NCBI RefSeq assembly: GCF_014646695.1 | Contig: NZ_BMNT01000027.1 | Location: 21,998-71,631, forward strand | Direction of reading: 5' to 3' | Length of the DNA stretch: 49,634 nucleotides | DNA from: Sphaerisporangium melleum | GTDB lineage: Bacteria; Actinomycetota; Actinomycetes; Streptosporangiales; Streptosporangiaceae | Part shown: one piece after another, positions 24,587 through 33,771 of the stretch | How positions within the stretch are numbered: position 1 is the stretch's first letter | How the letters are laid out: each line of letters begins with the position of its first letter | Notes under the pieces: model-generated | Database searches by the model: none | What the model was told of the DNA's origin: nothing | The model's input: the letters and a program-made list of their open reading frames with translations, nothing else | Made by a program: the position numbers and the translations under genes

Positions 24587-25390
24587 TCAGGTGCGCGCGG
24601 CGGCCCGGTCGAGCGCTTCACCGCTGAAGCTCTCGGGGTAGGGCGACCGGGCGAGGGCCTGCTCGCGGGTGAGCGTTCCCGCGGCCACGGCCCGGCACAG
24701 CTCGGCGACCTCGGCCAGTTCCGCCCGCTGCGCGGCGGTGAAAGCCGCGTCCACCGGCTCGCCGTGCCCAGGGACGACCGTGCGGGGCCCGAGGGCGAGC
24801 AGCCGGTCGAGCGCCGCCGGCCAAGCGAGGGGGAAGGCATCGCCGAACGACGGCGGCGCGCCCTGCTCGACGAGGTCACCGGCGAACAGCAGGGCGCTGT
24901 CGGGCACGTGGACGGCCAGGTCGTGACCGGTGTGGCCCGGCCCCGGATGGACCAGCCGCGCCACCCGGCCGCCGAGGTCGATCTCCGTGGCCGCCTCGGC
25001 CGCCCGGCCGGGCAGCACGACGCGCGCGGCGGTGAGCCGGGCCGCGGCTTCCTCGTCGCCCCGCTCGCGGTGGTACGCCGCCCATTCCGACCGCTGGGTC
25101 TCGGCCGTCGCGGCCAGGTCGGCCCGGCAGCCGGGATGCCCCCACACCGGGCACTCGCCGAAGGCGGCCGTACCGAAGCAGTGGTCGAAGTGGGCATGGG
25201 TGAGCACCACCGACCAGGGCAGGTCGGTCAGCTCGCGGATGGCGGCGGCATGCGCCGCGCCCTGCGCCTCGTCCGCACCGGTGTCGATCACCAGGCAGGC
25301 ACGCTCGCCCACCACCAGGCCGAGGGTGAGGTCCAGCTCGGCGTGCCGCCGGGCGTAGGCCCGGTCTCCGACCTCGATCCACCGGGCCAC
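24587..25390 (-). CDS. MBL-fold metallo-hydrolase
   Basis: 267 residues from a GTG with GGGGGAGG upstream; a longer frame to 25468 lacks support. The metal site is complete: THAHFDH (about residues 62-68), HPGPGHTGHDLAVH, FAGDLVEQG and VPGHGEPVD. This is the metallo-beta-lactamase fold of glyoxalase II-like and quinoprotein relay-like hydrolases. The substrate cannot be inferred. It stands alone; the next gene on the same strand is 312 bases upstream. Confidence 0.9.
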   Translation of the reverse strand: MARWIEVGDRAYARRHAELDLTLGLVVGERACLVIDTGADEAQGAAHAAAIRELTDLPWSVVLTHAHFDHCFGTAAFGECPVWGHPGCRADLAATAETQRSEWAAYHRERGDEEAAARLTAARVVLPGRAAEAATEIDLGGRVARLVHPGPGHTGHDLAVHVPDSALLFAGDLVEQGAPPSFGDAFPLAWPAALDRLLALGPRTVVPGHGEPVDAAFTAAQRAELAEVAELCRAVAAGTLTREQALARSPYPESFSGEALDRAAART

Positions 25391-25702
25391 CGGCCACCTC
25401 CCCCTGGGACGACCGCGCCAGTCTAACGAGCCCGCCGCCGGACCGGCCGCTCGCACGGCGGCCGCCACCCGTCGAATCGGCCATCGGCGACCTGATCAAG
25501 CAGTGCGCACGCCGGCCGGGCGGGGCACCCCGTCCCATCGGCAATCGACTCGCCCAGCCGCCCGGCAGGGGAACGGCCGCCGGCCGGGCCGGGCTGGGCC
25601 ACGGGAACACCGAGTGCTCAGCTGCGCGGCCGCTGCCAGGAGCCGGCGAGGCGGCTCGCCGCTCGAACCGGTCAGAACCCTGGACCCGCCGGAGGGTGGC
25701 GG
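25391..25702. other. Intergenic region without recognisable features
   Basis: 312 GC-rich bases between the HxlR-type gene and the MBL-fold gene. Frames crossing it have no recognisable protein pattern, and I see no convincing terminator or operator. Confidence 0.4.
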
Positions 25703-26221
25703 TCAGGGCAGGGGGTCGAGGAGGCGGTGCGGACGGCGCATCGCGACGCTGACCGCGTCCTCCCGGACGAACCGCACGCCGGGCCCGGGGCGCACCTCGA
25801 CCTCCTGGGGCTCGGTGTGCCGGCCGCACGCCGTGCAGGCCCCGTTCATGTCGAGCGGCGCGTCGCACGGCAGGTGGAAGAACAGCCGCATCGGCTCGCC
25901 GTCGGCGGCGTACCGCTCGCCCCACTGCGACAGCGTGTACACCGGCGTCCACAGCGCGCGACCGGCCTCGGTGAGGACGTACTCGTCGCGCGGGGGCGCC
26001 TCCTGGTAGCGGTGCCGGGTGAGCAGCCCGGCCTCCACCAGCGCGTGCAGCCGCTGCGACAGCACCGCACGGGGGATGTCGAGATGGGCGAGGAAGTCGC
26101 CGTAGCGGCGGACCCCGTACAGGGCGTCGCGCATGACCAGCAGGGTCCAGCGCTCGCCCACCAGTTCCAGCGCGCGTGCCAGTGCGCACTGCTGCCCCTC
26201 GTAGTTCTTGCCCAGAGCCAT
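25703..26221 (-). CDS. HxlR family winged-helix regulator
   Basis: 172 residues. The HxlR domain is clear: CALARALELVGERWTLLVMRD, ALYGVRRYGDFLAHLDIPRAVLSQRLHALVEAGLL, then DEYVLTEAGRAL. The C-terminal extension includes CTACGRH, a small CxxC element common in longer members. It is divergent from an MFS exporter, and the 78 bases between them hold two palindromes. It therefore most likely represses the exporter and itself. Confidence 0.92.
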   Translation of the reverse strand: MALGKNYEGQQCALARALELVGERWTLLVMRDALYGVRRYGDFLAHLDIPRAVLSQRLHALVEAGLLTRHRYQEAPPRDEYVLTEAGRALWTPVYTLSQWGERYAADGEPMRLFFHLPCDAPLDMNGACTACGRHTEPQEVEVRPGPGVRFVREDAVSVAMRRPHRLLDPLP

Positions 26222-26233
26222 GCCCCCACCTTA

Positions 26234-26248
26234 GTTCATTGAATGAAC
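26234..26248. promoter_or_regulatory. Regulator operator, copy 1
   Basis: GTTCATTGAATGAAC: perfect 6-bp inverted repeats separated by TGA, 13 bases before the HxlR-type gene's start codon. It shares its GTTCA half-site with the second palindrome at 26266-26282. Confidence 0.65.
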
Positions 26249-26265
26249 CTAGGCGTGCTAGTGTC

Positions 26266-26282
26266 GGTTCATTCATTGAACC
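26266..26282. promoter_or_regulatory. Regulator operator, copy 2
   Basis: GGTTCATTCATTGAACC: perfect GGTTCA/TGAACC arms around five bases, 17 bases before the MFS start. The centres of the two sites are 33 bases apart, about three helical turns, which suits cooperative binding. Confidence 0.65.
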
Positions 26283-26299
26283 GATGAAAGGCCCCCGCA

Positions 26300-27664
26300 G
26301 TGTCCACCATCGCTCCCGTCGTCGCTCCCCCGCGGCCCGCGAAGACTCGTACGACGCTCGCGGTGCTGTCCGCCGCCCCCCTGCTGACCCTGCTGAACTA
26401 CACCGTCCCCGTGGTCACCGTCCCCCAGACCGCACGCGCCCTCGGCGCCGGGCCCACCGGCCCGGCCTGGATCATCAACGCCATCTCCCTCGGCCTGGCC
26501 GCGGTCCTGCTGGTGGCCGGCGCCGTCGCCGACGACCACGGCCGCAGGCGCACCCTCGTCCTGGGCACCGCCGTCCTCAGCGCCGGCGCCATCGTCGCCG
26601 GGTTCGCCCCCAGCACGCCGGTGTTCGTCCTGGCCCGCGTCGTCCAGGGCTTCGCGAGCGCCGCCGTGCTGGCCGCCAGCCTGGGCATGATCGGGCACGC
26701 CTTCCCCGCCGGCCCCGAACGGGTGCGGGCCACCGGCCTGTACGGCTCGATGATCGGCCTCGGCATCGCCGCCGGACCGCTGATCTCCGGAGCCCTGGCC
26801 ACGGTGACGAGCTGGCGCGCCGTCTACTGGGCGGTCGCGGCGGTCGCCGCCGCACTGGCCGTGATCTCCCACCGGTCCCTGCCGGAGTCACGCGCGGACC
26901 GGCCGCGGCCGGTGGACGTCCCCGGAGTGGTCACGCTCAGCCTGGGCCTGGCCGCCCTGGTCGCCGGGGTGATCGAGGGCAGACTCGGCTGGAACCGGCC
27001 CCTGGTGCTCTGGGCCCTCGGCACCGGGGTCGTGCTGCTGGCCGTCTTCGCCGTCATCGAGCTCCGGCGGCGCGAGCCGCTGCTCGACCTGCGCCTGTTC
27101 ACCCGGCCCCTGTTCCTGGTGGCCAACGCGGGCGCGCTCATCACCGGCTTCGCGCTGCTCGGCCTGATGACCTTCGTGCCCGCCCTGCTCCAGCTCAGCC
27201 ACGGCCTGACCCCGCTGGGCACCGCCGCGGTCTCCACCATCTGGTCGGGGGCGTCGTTCGTCACCGCACTGCAGGCCCGCAGGGTGCTCCCGCACGCGCG
27301 GGCACGGCTCTCGGCCGGCCTCGCCCTGTCGGCGGTGGGCACACTGGCGCTGCTGGGCTTCACCACCGAATGGTCCTGGTGGAAGCTGACCGTGGGGTTC
27401 GTGGTGTCGGGCATCGGCATGGGCCTGGTGAACGCCGCCCTCACCCACCTGGCGATCGAGAGCGTGCCCTCCCACCGGGCCGGCATGGGGTCGGGGGCCA
27501 ATAACACCGCGCGGTACGTCGGCGCGTCGCTGGGCGTCGCGGTGGTCACCTCCGTCGTCGGAGTCTACGGGCCGGGCGACGGCGTGAACATCGCCATCGC
27601 CGGCAGCGCCGCCCTCGCCCTGCTCGCCGCGCTCATCGTCCCCTTCGTCCGCGGCCGCCACTGA
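26300..27664 (+). CDS. MFS drug-type exporter (DHA2/EmrB-QacA-like)
   Basis: 454 residues, almost wholly hydrophobic helices. It has the MFS loop signature GAVADDHGRRRTLVLG after the second helix and ARVVQGFASAAVLAASLGMI in the fourth, as in the 14-helix DHA2 group. The GTG start has GAAAGG upstream. It is divergent from the HxlR regulator and ends before a strong stem-loop. It is likely a proton-driven exporter of a toxic small molecule; the substrate is unknown. Confidence 0.92.
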   Translation: MSTIAPVVAPPRPAKTRTTLAVLSAAPLLTLLNYTVPVVTVPQTARALGAGPTGPAWIINAISLGLAAVLLVAGAVADDHGRRRTLVLGTAVLSAGAIVAGFAPSTPVFVLARVVQGFASAAVLAASLGMIGHAFPAGPERVRATGLYGSMIGLGIAAGPLISGALATVTSWRAVYWAVAAVAAALAVISHRSLPESRADRPRPVDVPGVVTLSLGLAALVAGVIEGRLGWNRPLVLWALGTGVVLLAVFAVIELRRREPLLDLRLFTRPLFLVANAGALITGFALLGLMTFVPALLQLSHGLTPLGTAAVSTIWSGASFVTALQARRVLPHARARLSAGLALSAVGTLALLGFTTEWSWWKLTVGFVVSGIGMGLVNAALTHLAIESVPSHRAGMGSGANNTARYVGASLGVAVVTSVVGVYGPGDGVNIAIAGSAALALLAALIVPFVRGRH

Positions 27665-27798
27665 CCCCCGGCGCCCGGCGGACCGCGCAGGCCGCGACCA
27701 CCGTCACGCCGGTCACCCGCGGTGGCCACGGGCCGGCGTGACCGCCATCACCGCGGCCGGACCGCTCGGCCCGCGCCGCCGCTGACATCGGCCCACGG

Positions 27799-27831
27799 CA
27801 AGGGGCCGGTCCGTCCCGGACCGGCCCCTTG
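27799..27831. terminator. Bidirectional stem-loop terminator
   Basis: A perfect 14-bp stem (CAAGGGGCCGGTCC with its complement) around GTCCC. It separates the convergent MFS and lipid kinase genes and ends both. Confidence 0.85.
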
Positions 27832-27843
27832 CCCGCGTACGCC

Positions 27844-28803
27844 TCACCCCGTCCAGGTTCCCTCGTCGCCGCGCCTGCTCGCGCCGGCCGGCTCACCGGG
27901 TTCCGCGGTGTCGGCGGGCTCACGGACGGCGGGAACGCAGACGGTGAGCGCACCCGGCACGACGGAGACGTCGAGTTCGGTGGTCTGCTCCCGGTCACCG
28001 CCGTCCAGCTCGTACATCAGCGGCGCGCCGAAGCGCGCCGACACCTTCCTGGCCCGGGTGATCCGGACGAACGGCGACTCGTCCGACCGGCCGGCGGCCA
28101 TCCGGCCGAGCACCCTGGCCCACTGGATCGGCCCCTGCGCGGTGGAGACGCCGACCTCCAGCCACCCGTCGTCAGGGCGTGCGTCGTCGAACGCCTCGAT
28201 GCCACCGCTGATCGTGCCGATGTTGCCGAGCAGCAGGCAGCTCGCCTCGCCCTCGAACCACCGCGTGCCGTCGATCGTGACGGTCATCGGCACCAGCGGG
28301 CCGCCGAGATGCCGCGCGGCCGCGCCGATGTAGGCCAGCCGGCCGAGCCGCCCCTTGGCCTCCCGATCGGCGTCGGCGATCATGTCGGCCTCGAACCCGG
28401 CCCCTGCCATCACCGCGAAATGCTCGCCGTTGAGCATCCCGAGATCCAGCTTCCTCTGCTCGCCGTGGAAGCCGATGCGCACGGCCTCCTCCAGGTCGAC
28501 GGGGACGCCCAGCGAGGTGGCGAACAGGTTGCCCGTGCCGGCCGGCAGGATCGCCATCGGCACCCCCGTACCGGCGAGCACGTCGGCGCAGCGCTGCACC
28601 ATCCCGTCTCCGCCCCAGACGAACACCAGGTCGGCGCCCTGCTTCAGCGCCTTGCGCACCCGCTTGGGCGCCTTCTTGCTCTTGGGCACCTCGTACCAGA
28701 GCAGCTCTCCGACATCGTGCTCGGTGATCAGCACGCGAAGCCGGTCCAGCCCCGCGCCGAGCGTCTTCTTCCGATGAGCGATGACCGCAACCGTGGCAGA
28801 CAT
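27844..28803 (-). CDS. Diacylglycerol kinase catalytic-domain lipid kinase
   Basis: 319 residues. The nucleotide-binding motif VWGGDGMVQR lies near residue 63, followed by LPAGTGNLFATSLGVP. Later motifs are AGAGFEADMI and MYELDGGDRE. This is the DagK/YegS family, which phosphorylates diacylglycerol or related lipids at the membrane surface. About 35 hydrophilic residues at the C-terminus lie outside the domain. An ATG two codons upstream (28809) is equally possible as start; neither has a strong ribosome site. Confidence 0.9.
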   Translation of the reverse strand: MSATVAVIAHRKKTLGAGLDRLRVLITEHDVGELLWYEVPKSKKAPKRVRKALKQGADLVFVWGGDGMVQRCADVLAGTGVPMAILPAGTGNLFATSLGVPVDLEEAVRIGFHGEQRKLDLGMLNGEHFAVMAGAGFEADMIADADREAKGRLGRLAYIGAAARHLGGPLVPMTVTIDGTRWFEGEASCLLLGNIGTISGGIEAFDDARPDDGWLEVGVSTAQGPIQWARVLGRMAAGRSDESPFVRITRARKVSARFGAPLMYELDGGDREQTTELDVSVVPGALTVCVPAVREPADTAEPGEPAGASRRGDEGTWTG

Positions 28804-28847
28804 GGCCATTCGACTACCCAGGAGAACGCCGTTATGCCTCGGCACGC

Positions 28848-28884
28848 GTGCGGGGGAGCCCGGACGTACCGAACTCCCCCGCAC
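28848..28884. terminator. Stem-loop after nrdJ
   Basis: GTGCGGGGGAG pairs perfectly with CTCCCCCGCAC around a 15-base loop, just downstream of the nrdJ stop codon and before the lipid kinase start on the same strand. It probably separates the two transcription units. Confidence 0.7.
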
Positions 28885-28918
28885 ACCGGCCCCCACCGCG
28901 GGGGGCCGTGGCCGATCG

Positions 28919-31744
28919 TCAGCTGCAGCCGCTGGTGCTGCCGCAGCCCTCACAGACGTAGCAGCTGCCCGCGGGCCGCATCTTGGTGCCGCAGGTGAGG
29001 CACAGCGGCGCGTCCGCCGTACGGCCCTGGTGGCTCTCCAGCGCGGCCGTGCCGTTCACCCCGGAGGCCGGGGCGGCGGGGGCCGGGGCGGGCTTGTCCT
29101 CCGGGACCTGCTCGATGGGCGCCGACTGGGCGAGCGCCGCGGTGTCGATCTCCTGGACCGCCGCCGGGTCCTCCCCGCGGGCCTGGGCGGCGCGCTCGTC
29201 GGCCGAGAACACCCCGAGGGCCGCCCGCTCCTCGTACGGCAGGTGGTCCAGCGCCAGGCGGCGGAAGATGTAGTCGACCACCGAGGCCGCCATGCGCACG
29301 TCCGGGTCGTCGGTCAGGCCCGCCGGCTCGAACCGCATGTTGATGAACTTGCTGACGAAGGTGTCCAGCGGCACGCCGTGCTGCAGCCCGACCGAGATCG
29401 CCACCGAGAAGGCGTCCATCACGCCGGCCAGCGTGGAGCCCTGCTTGGACATCTTCAGGAAGACCTCGCCGAGCCCGTCGTCGGGGTAGGAGGAGGCCGT
29501 CATGTACCCCTTGGCGCCGCCCACCGTGAAGCGGGTGGTCGTGCTCGGCCGCTGGTTCGGCAGCCGGCGGCGCTTGGGCCGGGGCACCTCGATGACCTGC
29601 ACGACCGGCTCGGCGGCCTTCTCCTCGGCCTTCTTGGCGATCGAGAGCGGCTGGCCGACCTTGCAGTTGTCCCGGTAGACCGCGAGCGCCTTCAGGCCGA
29701 GCTTCCAGCCCTCCAGGTACACCTGCTCGATGTCCTCGATGGTGGCCGACTCGGGCAGGTTCACGGTCTTGGAGATCGCGCCCGACAGGAACGGCTGGGT
29801 GGCGGCCATCATGCGGACGTGGCCCATCGGAGCGATGGCCCGCTCGCCCATGGCGCAGTCGAACACCTCGTAGTGCTCGGCGCGCAGCCCGGGGGCGTCC
29901 ATGACGTGGCCGTGCTCGGCGATGTACTCGACGATGGCCTCGGCCTGCTCGGGCTGGTAGCCGAGCTGCTTGAGCGCGCGCGGGACGGTCTGGTTGACGA
30001 TCTGCATCGACCCGCCGCCGACGAGCTTCTTGAACTTCACCAGCGCCAGGTCCGGCTCGATGCCGGTGGTGTCGCAGTCCATCATCAGGCCGATGGTGCC
30101 GGTGGGGGCGAGCAGCGACGCCTGGGCGTTGCGGTAGCCGTTCTTCTCGCCGAGGCGCAGGCACTCCTGCCACTGCTTGGTCGCCTCGGCCAGGATCGGC
30201 CGGTCCAGCGGGTCGATGGCGCGCAGCGCGTCGTTGGCGGCGGCGTGCTTGCGCATGACCCGCTTGTGCGGCTCGGCGTTGCGCTGGTAACCGTCGTAGG
30301 GGCCGACGATCGCGGCCAGCTCGGCGCTGCGGCGGTAGGACACGCCGGTCATCAGGCTGGTGATGGCCGCGGCGACCGCCCGGCCGCCCTCGGAGTCGTA
30401 GGCGTGGCCGGTGGCCATCAGCAGGGCGCCGAGGTTGGCGTACCCGATGCCGAGCTGGCGGTAGGCCCGCGTGGTCTCGGCGATCTTCTGGGTCGGGAAG
30501 TCGGCGAAGGTGATCGAGATGTCCATCGCCGTGATGATCAGCTCGGTCAGCTTGACGAACCGGTCGATGTCGAAGGTGTCGTCCTCGCGCAGGAACTTCA
30601 GCAGGTTGATGCTGGCCAGGTTGCAGGAGGAGTTGTCCAGGTGGACGTACTCCGAACAGGGGTTGGACGCGGTGATGCGGCCGGTCTCCGGGCAGGTGTG
30701 CCAGTCGTTGATGGTGTCGTCGTACTGCACACCCGGGTCGGCGCACTCCCAGGCGGCCTTGGCCATCTTGCGGAACAGCCCCTTGGCGTCGACCTCCTCG
30801 ATCACCTCGCCGCTGAGCCGGGCCCGCAGCCCGAAGCCGCCGCCGCTCTCGACGGCGCGCATGAACTCGTCGGAGACCCGGACGGAGTTGTTGGCGTTCT
30901 GGTACTGGACCGAGACGATGTCCTTGCCGCCGAGGTCCATGTCGAAGCCGGCGTCCCGCAGCGCGCGGATCTTGTCCTCCTCGCGCGCCTTGGTCTCGAT
31001 GAACTCCTCGATGTCGGGGTGGTCGACGTCCAGCACGACCATCTTCGCCGCCCGGCGGGTCGCGCCGCCCGACTTGATCGTCCCGGCGGAGGCGTCGGCG
31101 CCGCGCATGAACGACACCGGGCCGCTGGCGGTGCCACCGCTGGACAGCAGCTCCTTGCTGGAGCGGATGCGGGAGAGGTTGACCCCCGAGCCGGACCCGC
31201 CCTTGAAGATCACACCCTCTTCCTTGTACCACTCCAGAATCGACTCCATCTCGTCGTCGACCGACAGGATGAAGCAGGCCGAGACCTGCTGAGGAGAGGC
31301 GGTGCCGACGTTGAACCAGACGGGGGAGTTGAAGCTGAACACCTGGTGGATCAGCGCGTGCTTCAGCTCGTGGTCGAAGATCTCGGCGTCCTCGTCGGTG
31401 GCGAAGTAGCCGTTCTCCCGGCCGGTGCGGGTGTAGACCCCGACGACCCGGTCGACGAGCTGCTTGAGGCCGGTCTCGCGCTGGGGGGTGCCGACGGCGC
31501 CGCGGAAGTACTTCGTGGTGACGATGTTGGCCGCGTTGACCGACCAGAACTCGGGGAACTCCACGCCGCGCTGCTCGAAGTTGACCGAGCCGTCCCGCCA
31601 GTTGGTCATCACGACGTCACGGCGCTCCCAGCGGACCTGGTCGTACGGGTGCACGCCGGGCGTGGTGTAGACCCGCTTGATCTTCAGACCCTTGGGGGAA
31701 CGCTTGCCCCCGCGTCCCACTGAGCCGCTCACCGTCTCCGTCAT
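28919..31744 (-). CDS. nrdJ: Vitamin B12-dependent class II ribonucleotide reductase
   Basis: 941 residues from an ATG with GGGGGAG upstream. It reduces ribonucleotides to deoxyribonucleotides using adenosylcobalamin. Family landmarks are HQVFSFNSPVWFNVG, KGGSGSGVNLSRIRS, NPCSEYVHLDNSSCNLASINL and LLAPTGTIGLMMDCDTTGIEP, plus the Cys-rich tail (LCLTCGTKM, CYVCEGCGSTSGCS) that re-reduces the active site. The gene lies 157 bases after nrdR on the same strand, the usual nrdR-nrdJ order of actinomycetes. The gap contains no B12 riboswitch motif. Confidence 0.97.
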   Translation of the reverse strand: MTETVSGSVGRGGKRSPKGLKIKRVYTTPGVHPYDQVRWERRDVVMTNWRDGSVNFEQRGVEFPEFWSVNAANIVTTKYFRGAVGTPQRETGLKQLVDRVVGVYTRTGRENGYFATDEDAEIFDHELKHALIHQVFSFNSPVWFNVGTASPQQVSACFILSVDDEMESILEWYKEEGVIFKGGSGSGVNLSRIRSSKELLSSGGTASGPVSFMRGADASAGTIKSGGATRRAAKMVVLDVDHPDIEEFIETKAREEDKIRALRDAGFDMDLGGKDIVSVQYQNANNSVRVSDEFMRAVESGGGFGLRARLSGEVIEEVDAKGLFRKMAKAAWECADPGVQYDDTINDWHTCPETGRITASNPCSEYVHLDNSSCNLASINLLKFLREDDTFDIDRFVKLTELIITAMDISITFADFPTQKIAETTRAYRQLGIGYANLGALLMATGHAYDSEGGRAVAAAITSLMTGVSYRRSAELAAIVGPYDGYQRNAEPHKRVMRKHAAANDALRAIDPLDRPILAEATKQWQECLRLGEKNGYRNAQASLLAPTGTIGLMMDCDTTGIEPDLALVKFKKLVGGGSMQIVNQTVPRALKQLGYQPEQAEAIVEYIAEHGHVMDAPGLRAEHYEVFDCAMGERAIAPMGHVRMMAATQPFLSGAISKTVNLPESATIEDIEQVYLEGWKLGLKALAVYRDNCKVGQPLSIAKKAEEKAAEPVVQVIEVPRPKRRRLPNQRPSTTTRFTVGGAKGYMTASSYPDDGLGEVFLKMSKQGSTLAGVMDAFSVAISVGLQHGVPLDTFVSKFINMRFEPAGLTDDPDVRMAASVVDYIFRRLALDHLPYEERAALGVFSADERAAQARGEDPAAVQEIDTAALAQSAPIEQVPEDKPAPAPAAPASGVNGTAALESHQGRTADAPLCLTCGTKMRPAGSCYVCEGCGSTSGCS

Positions 31745-31901
31745 GATCTCCCCCTTCCGGGGCTCCCAAGGAGCCCACGTGTCGGAAAACACATCGTCGC
31801 GCCGCTGGCATCCCCCGGCGCAAGGGCAACATCTGTTCGTCCGGCCGATCGCCCGCAGCCCTGGCGGGCCACCGTGTGCCCGGCCGGCCCGGGCGGGCCT
31901 T

Positions 31902-32363
31902 TCAGCCTTCTCTGGCGGCGCGGGCCGACCTGAGCTGCTGGATCTCCTCTTCGAAGTCGGCGAGCGTCTCGAAGCCGCGGTAGACCGAGGCGAAACGCAG
32001 GTAGGCCACCTCGTCCAGCTCGCGCAGCGGCCCGAGGATCGCGAGCCCCACCTGATGGGCGGGGATCTCGGCCGAGCCGGTGGCCCGGATGCTCTCCTCG
32101 ACGCGCTGGCCGAGCTGGGCCAGAGAGTCCTCGCTCACGGGCCTTCCCTGGCAGGCGCGGCGCACTCCGGCGATCACCTTGTCCCGCGAGAAGGGCTCGG
32201 TCACGCCGCTGCGCTTGCTCACCATCAGTAACACGGTCTCCTGCGTGGTGAACCGGCGCCCGCATTCGGGGCAGGTGCGCCGCCGCCGGATGGCCGCGCC
32301 GTCCTCGGTGGAGCGGCTGTCGATGACCCTCGTGTCCGGATGACGACAGAATGGACAATGCAT
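31902..32363 (-). CDS. nrdR: Transcriptional repressor NrdR
   Basis: 153 residues. The N-terminal zinc ribbon [15 protein letters not shown] ... [10 protein letters not shown] is followed by the ATP-cone ([21 protein letters not shown]). It senses ATP/dATP and represses ribonucleotide reductase genes. GAAAGGAAGG precedes the ATG; a longer in-frame start at 32471 is much weaker. Two NrdR boxes lie about 195 bases upstream, so autoregulation of nrdR-nrdJ is likely. Confidence 0.96.
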   Translation of the reverse strand: MHCPFCRHPDTRVIDSRSTEDGAAIRRRRTCPECGRRFTTQETVLLMVSKRSGVTEPFSRDKVIAGVRRACQGRPVSEDSLAQLGQRVEESIRATGSAEIPAHQVGLAILGPLRELDEVAYLRFASVYRGFETLADFEEEIQQLRSARAAREG

Positions 32364-32556
32364 GGTGTCGCCTTCCTTTCTCACGGCTCCCACCGGTAAC
32401 GCAGGCACCGCTCCCGGAACGCGGAAGCCCAGGGCGTTGACCCCGGTAAAAGCCGCCTTGTGTTTCCCCATTCACGCAAGCGCCGCGGAGCCCTTTCGGT
32501 GCTCATGCGAATAGGCTCGCGCACGCCCTGCGGCTGTCCGCAGTGCGTTGGCAGAA

Positions 32557-32604
32557 ACACAACCTATGGTGAACCACATCGGTGTAACTACTAGATGTTG
32601 TGGT
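32557..32604 (-). promoter_or_regulatory. Pair of NrdR boxes
   Basis: Box 1 ACACAACCTATGGTGA (32557-32572) and box 2 ACTACTAGATGTTGTGGT (32587-32604) match the NrdR-box pattern of about ACACWATATWTWGTGT imperfectly. Their centres are 31 bases apart, the spacing of known tandem NrdR boxes. A minus-strand promoter (TTACAC, 15 bases, TAGGTT) lies within them. Confidence 0.7.
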
Positions 32605-32833
32605 CTAACCGTAGGAGTGCCGCCCCATGAACGCAAGTCGGCCACGCCGTGCGCCCCGTCTCGGCGGCCCCACCTGCACCAACGGCGACACCCCGGCGTG
32701 TCGCGGGGGGCCGGAGCCGGGCCGGGTCGCAGCCGCCCATCGAACCCTTACCGCCTCACCGGCCCCAGGTCGCGGGTGTGATCGACTTCGATGCCGGGAC
32801 GACATAAGATCGCGGAGTCGAACACGGTATCGA

Positions 32834-32849
32834 TCGAACTCCCGTACGA
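32834..32849. promoter_or_regulatory. SOS box (LexA operator), upstream copy
   Basis: TCGAACTCCCGTACGA fits the actinobacterial/Gram-positive SOS box CGAACNNNNGTWCG except at the arm ends. It lies 50 bases from the second box, on the lexA side of the region. Confidence 0.65.
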
Positions 32850-32883
32850 TGGCGTTCACCGGGTGGTTCACCGAATACACGAC

Positions 32884-32923
32884 TCGAACATCTGTTTGAT
32901 GACGATCTTGAACAGGGTTATTG
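32884..32923 (+). promoter_or_regulatory. lexA promoter with SOS box
   Basis: The SOS box TCGAACATCTGTTTGA (32884-32899) overlaps a -35-like TTGATG (32896-32901), followed after 16 bases by TTATTG (32918-32923). LexA bound here would repress its own gene. The start codon is about 95 bases downstream. Confidence 0.75.
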
Positions 32924-33017
32924 TCGCTGTGTGCGACACGAGGAACACGGACCGGGAGCCGGCCGGGCGGGTTTGGCGGCGGAGGGCGTCCCAGAGGCGT
33001 CCGGCGAGGAGGACATC

Positions 33018-33731
33018 GTGAGCGAGCAGCAGGAGACCGGCACGGTCGTCAGCGATCTGGCGGTGCGCAGGCGTGACTCCCTTGGGCTCACCCCGCGGCA
33101 GCGCAAGATCCTCGAGGTGATCCGTGACTCGGTCCAGCAGCGCGGCTATCCGCCCTCCATGCGCGAGATCGGCGAGGCCGTCCAGCTCACCAGCACCTCC
33201 AGTGTGTCGCACCAGTTGACCGCCCTGCAGCGCAAGGGCTACCTCCGCCGTGATCCGCACCGTCCCCGCGCTCTGGAGGTCCGCCTGCCCGGCGAGCCCG
33301 TGCTGTGGGTGGACCCGGTCGGCCCCGGCGGAGAGGAGCCCCTGGTGAGCCGCCCGACGGCCGCGTTCGTCCCGCTGGTCGGCCGCATCGCCGCCGGTGG
33401 CCCGATCCTGGCCGAGGAGCGGGTGGAGGACGTCTTCGCCCTGCCCAAGCAGCTCGTGGGCGAGGGCACGCTGTTCCTGCTCCAGGTGGCCGGTGACTCG
33501 ATGATCGACGCGGCGATCGCCGACGGCGACTGGGTGGTCGTGCGCCAGCAGCCCGTGGCCGACAACGGCGACATCGTCGCCGCCATGATCGACGGCGAGG
33601 CCACCGTGAAGACCTTCAAGCGCAAGGACGACCACGTCTGGCTGGTGCCGCACAACGCCGGTTACGACCCGATCCCCGGCGACGACGCGACCGTCCTCGG
33701 CAAGGTCGTGGCGGTCCTGCGCAAGCTCTGA
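33018..33731 (+). CDS. lexA: LexA repressor of the SOS response
   Basis: 237 residues from a GTG with GAGGAGGA upstream. The DNA-binding part ([43 protein letters not shown]) is followed by the peptidase domain with self-cleavage site Ala126-Gly127 in [10 protein letters not shown], Ser161 in GDSM and Lys198 in ATVKTF. RecA filaments trigger cleavage after DNA damage. A 29-codon upstream extension of the frame has no start signal. Two SOS boxes upstream indicate autoregulation. Confidence 0.97.
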   Translation: MSEQQETGTVVSDLAVRRRDSLGLTPRQRKILEVIRDSVQQRGYPPSMREIGEAVQLTSTSSVSHQLTALQRKGYLRRDPHRPRALEVRLPGEPVLWVDPVGPGGEEPLVSRPTAAFVPLVGRIAAGGPILAEERVEDVFALPKQLVGEGTLFLLQVAGDSMIDAAIADGDWVVVRQQPVADNGDIVAAMIDGEATVKTFKRKDDHVWLVPHNAGYDPIPGDDATVLGKVVAVLRKL

Positions 33732-33771
33732 CCGGCCCTCCTGACCGGCCCTGCCCGCACATCCCCGCTTA

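Larger units (their letters stand above)
32364..33017. other. Divergent nrdR/lexA regulatory region
   Basis: 654 bases between two start codons. They hold the NrdR boxes (32557-32604), two SOS boxes (32834-32849 and 32884-32899) with a weaker third (32818-32833), and the lexA promoter. A 90-codon frame at 32627-32899 starts after TAGGAG but is Arg/Pro-rich, runs through the SOS boxes and matches no family I know; I do not call it. Confidence 0.6.

Noticed and set aside
28781-31723. Very long open frame (980 codons) antisense to nrdJ
   Set aside because: Antisense frame kept open by high GC and codon bias of nrdJ; the product is low-complexity Gly/Val/Leu/Asp/His-rich. The same holds for the long frames opposite leuS, the GH3 genes and GH31.
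31745-31901. Cobalamin riboswitch before the B12-dependent nrdJ
   Set aside because: No B12-box-like sequence, and the gap of 157 bases is too short for the full aptamer plus expression platform.
32627-32899. 90-codon ORF with an AGGAG site upstream of lexA
   Set aside because: Arg/Pro-rich product, overlaps both SOS boxes and the lexA promoter, no family recognised.
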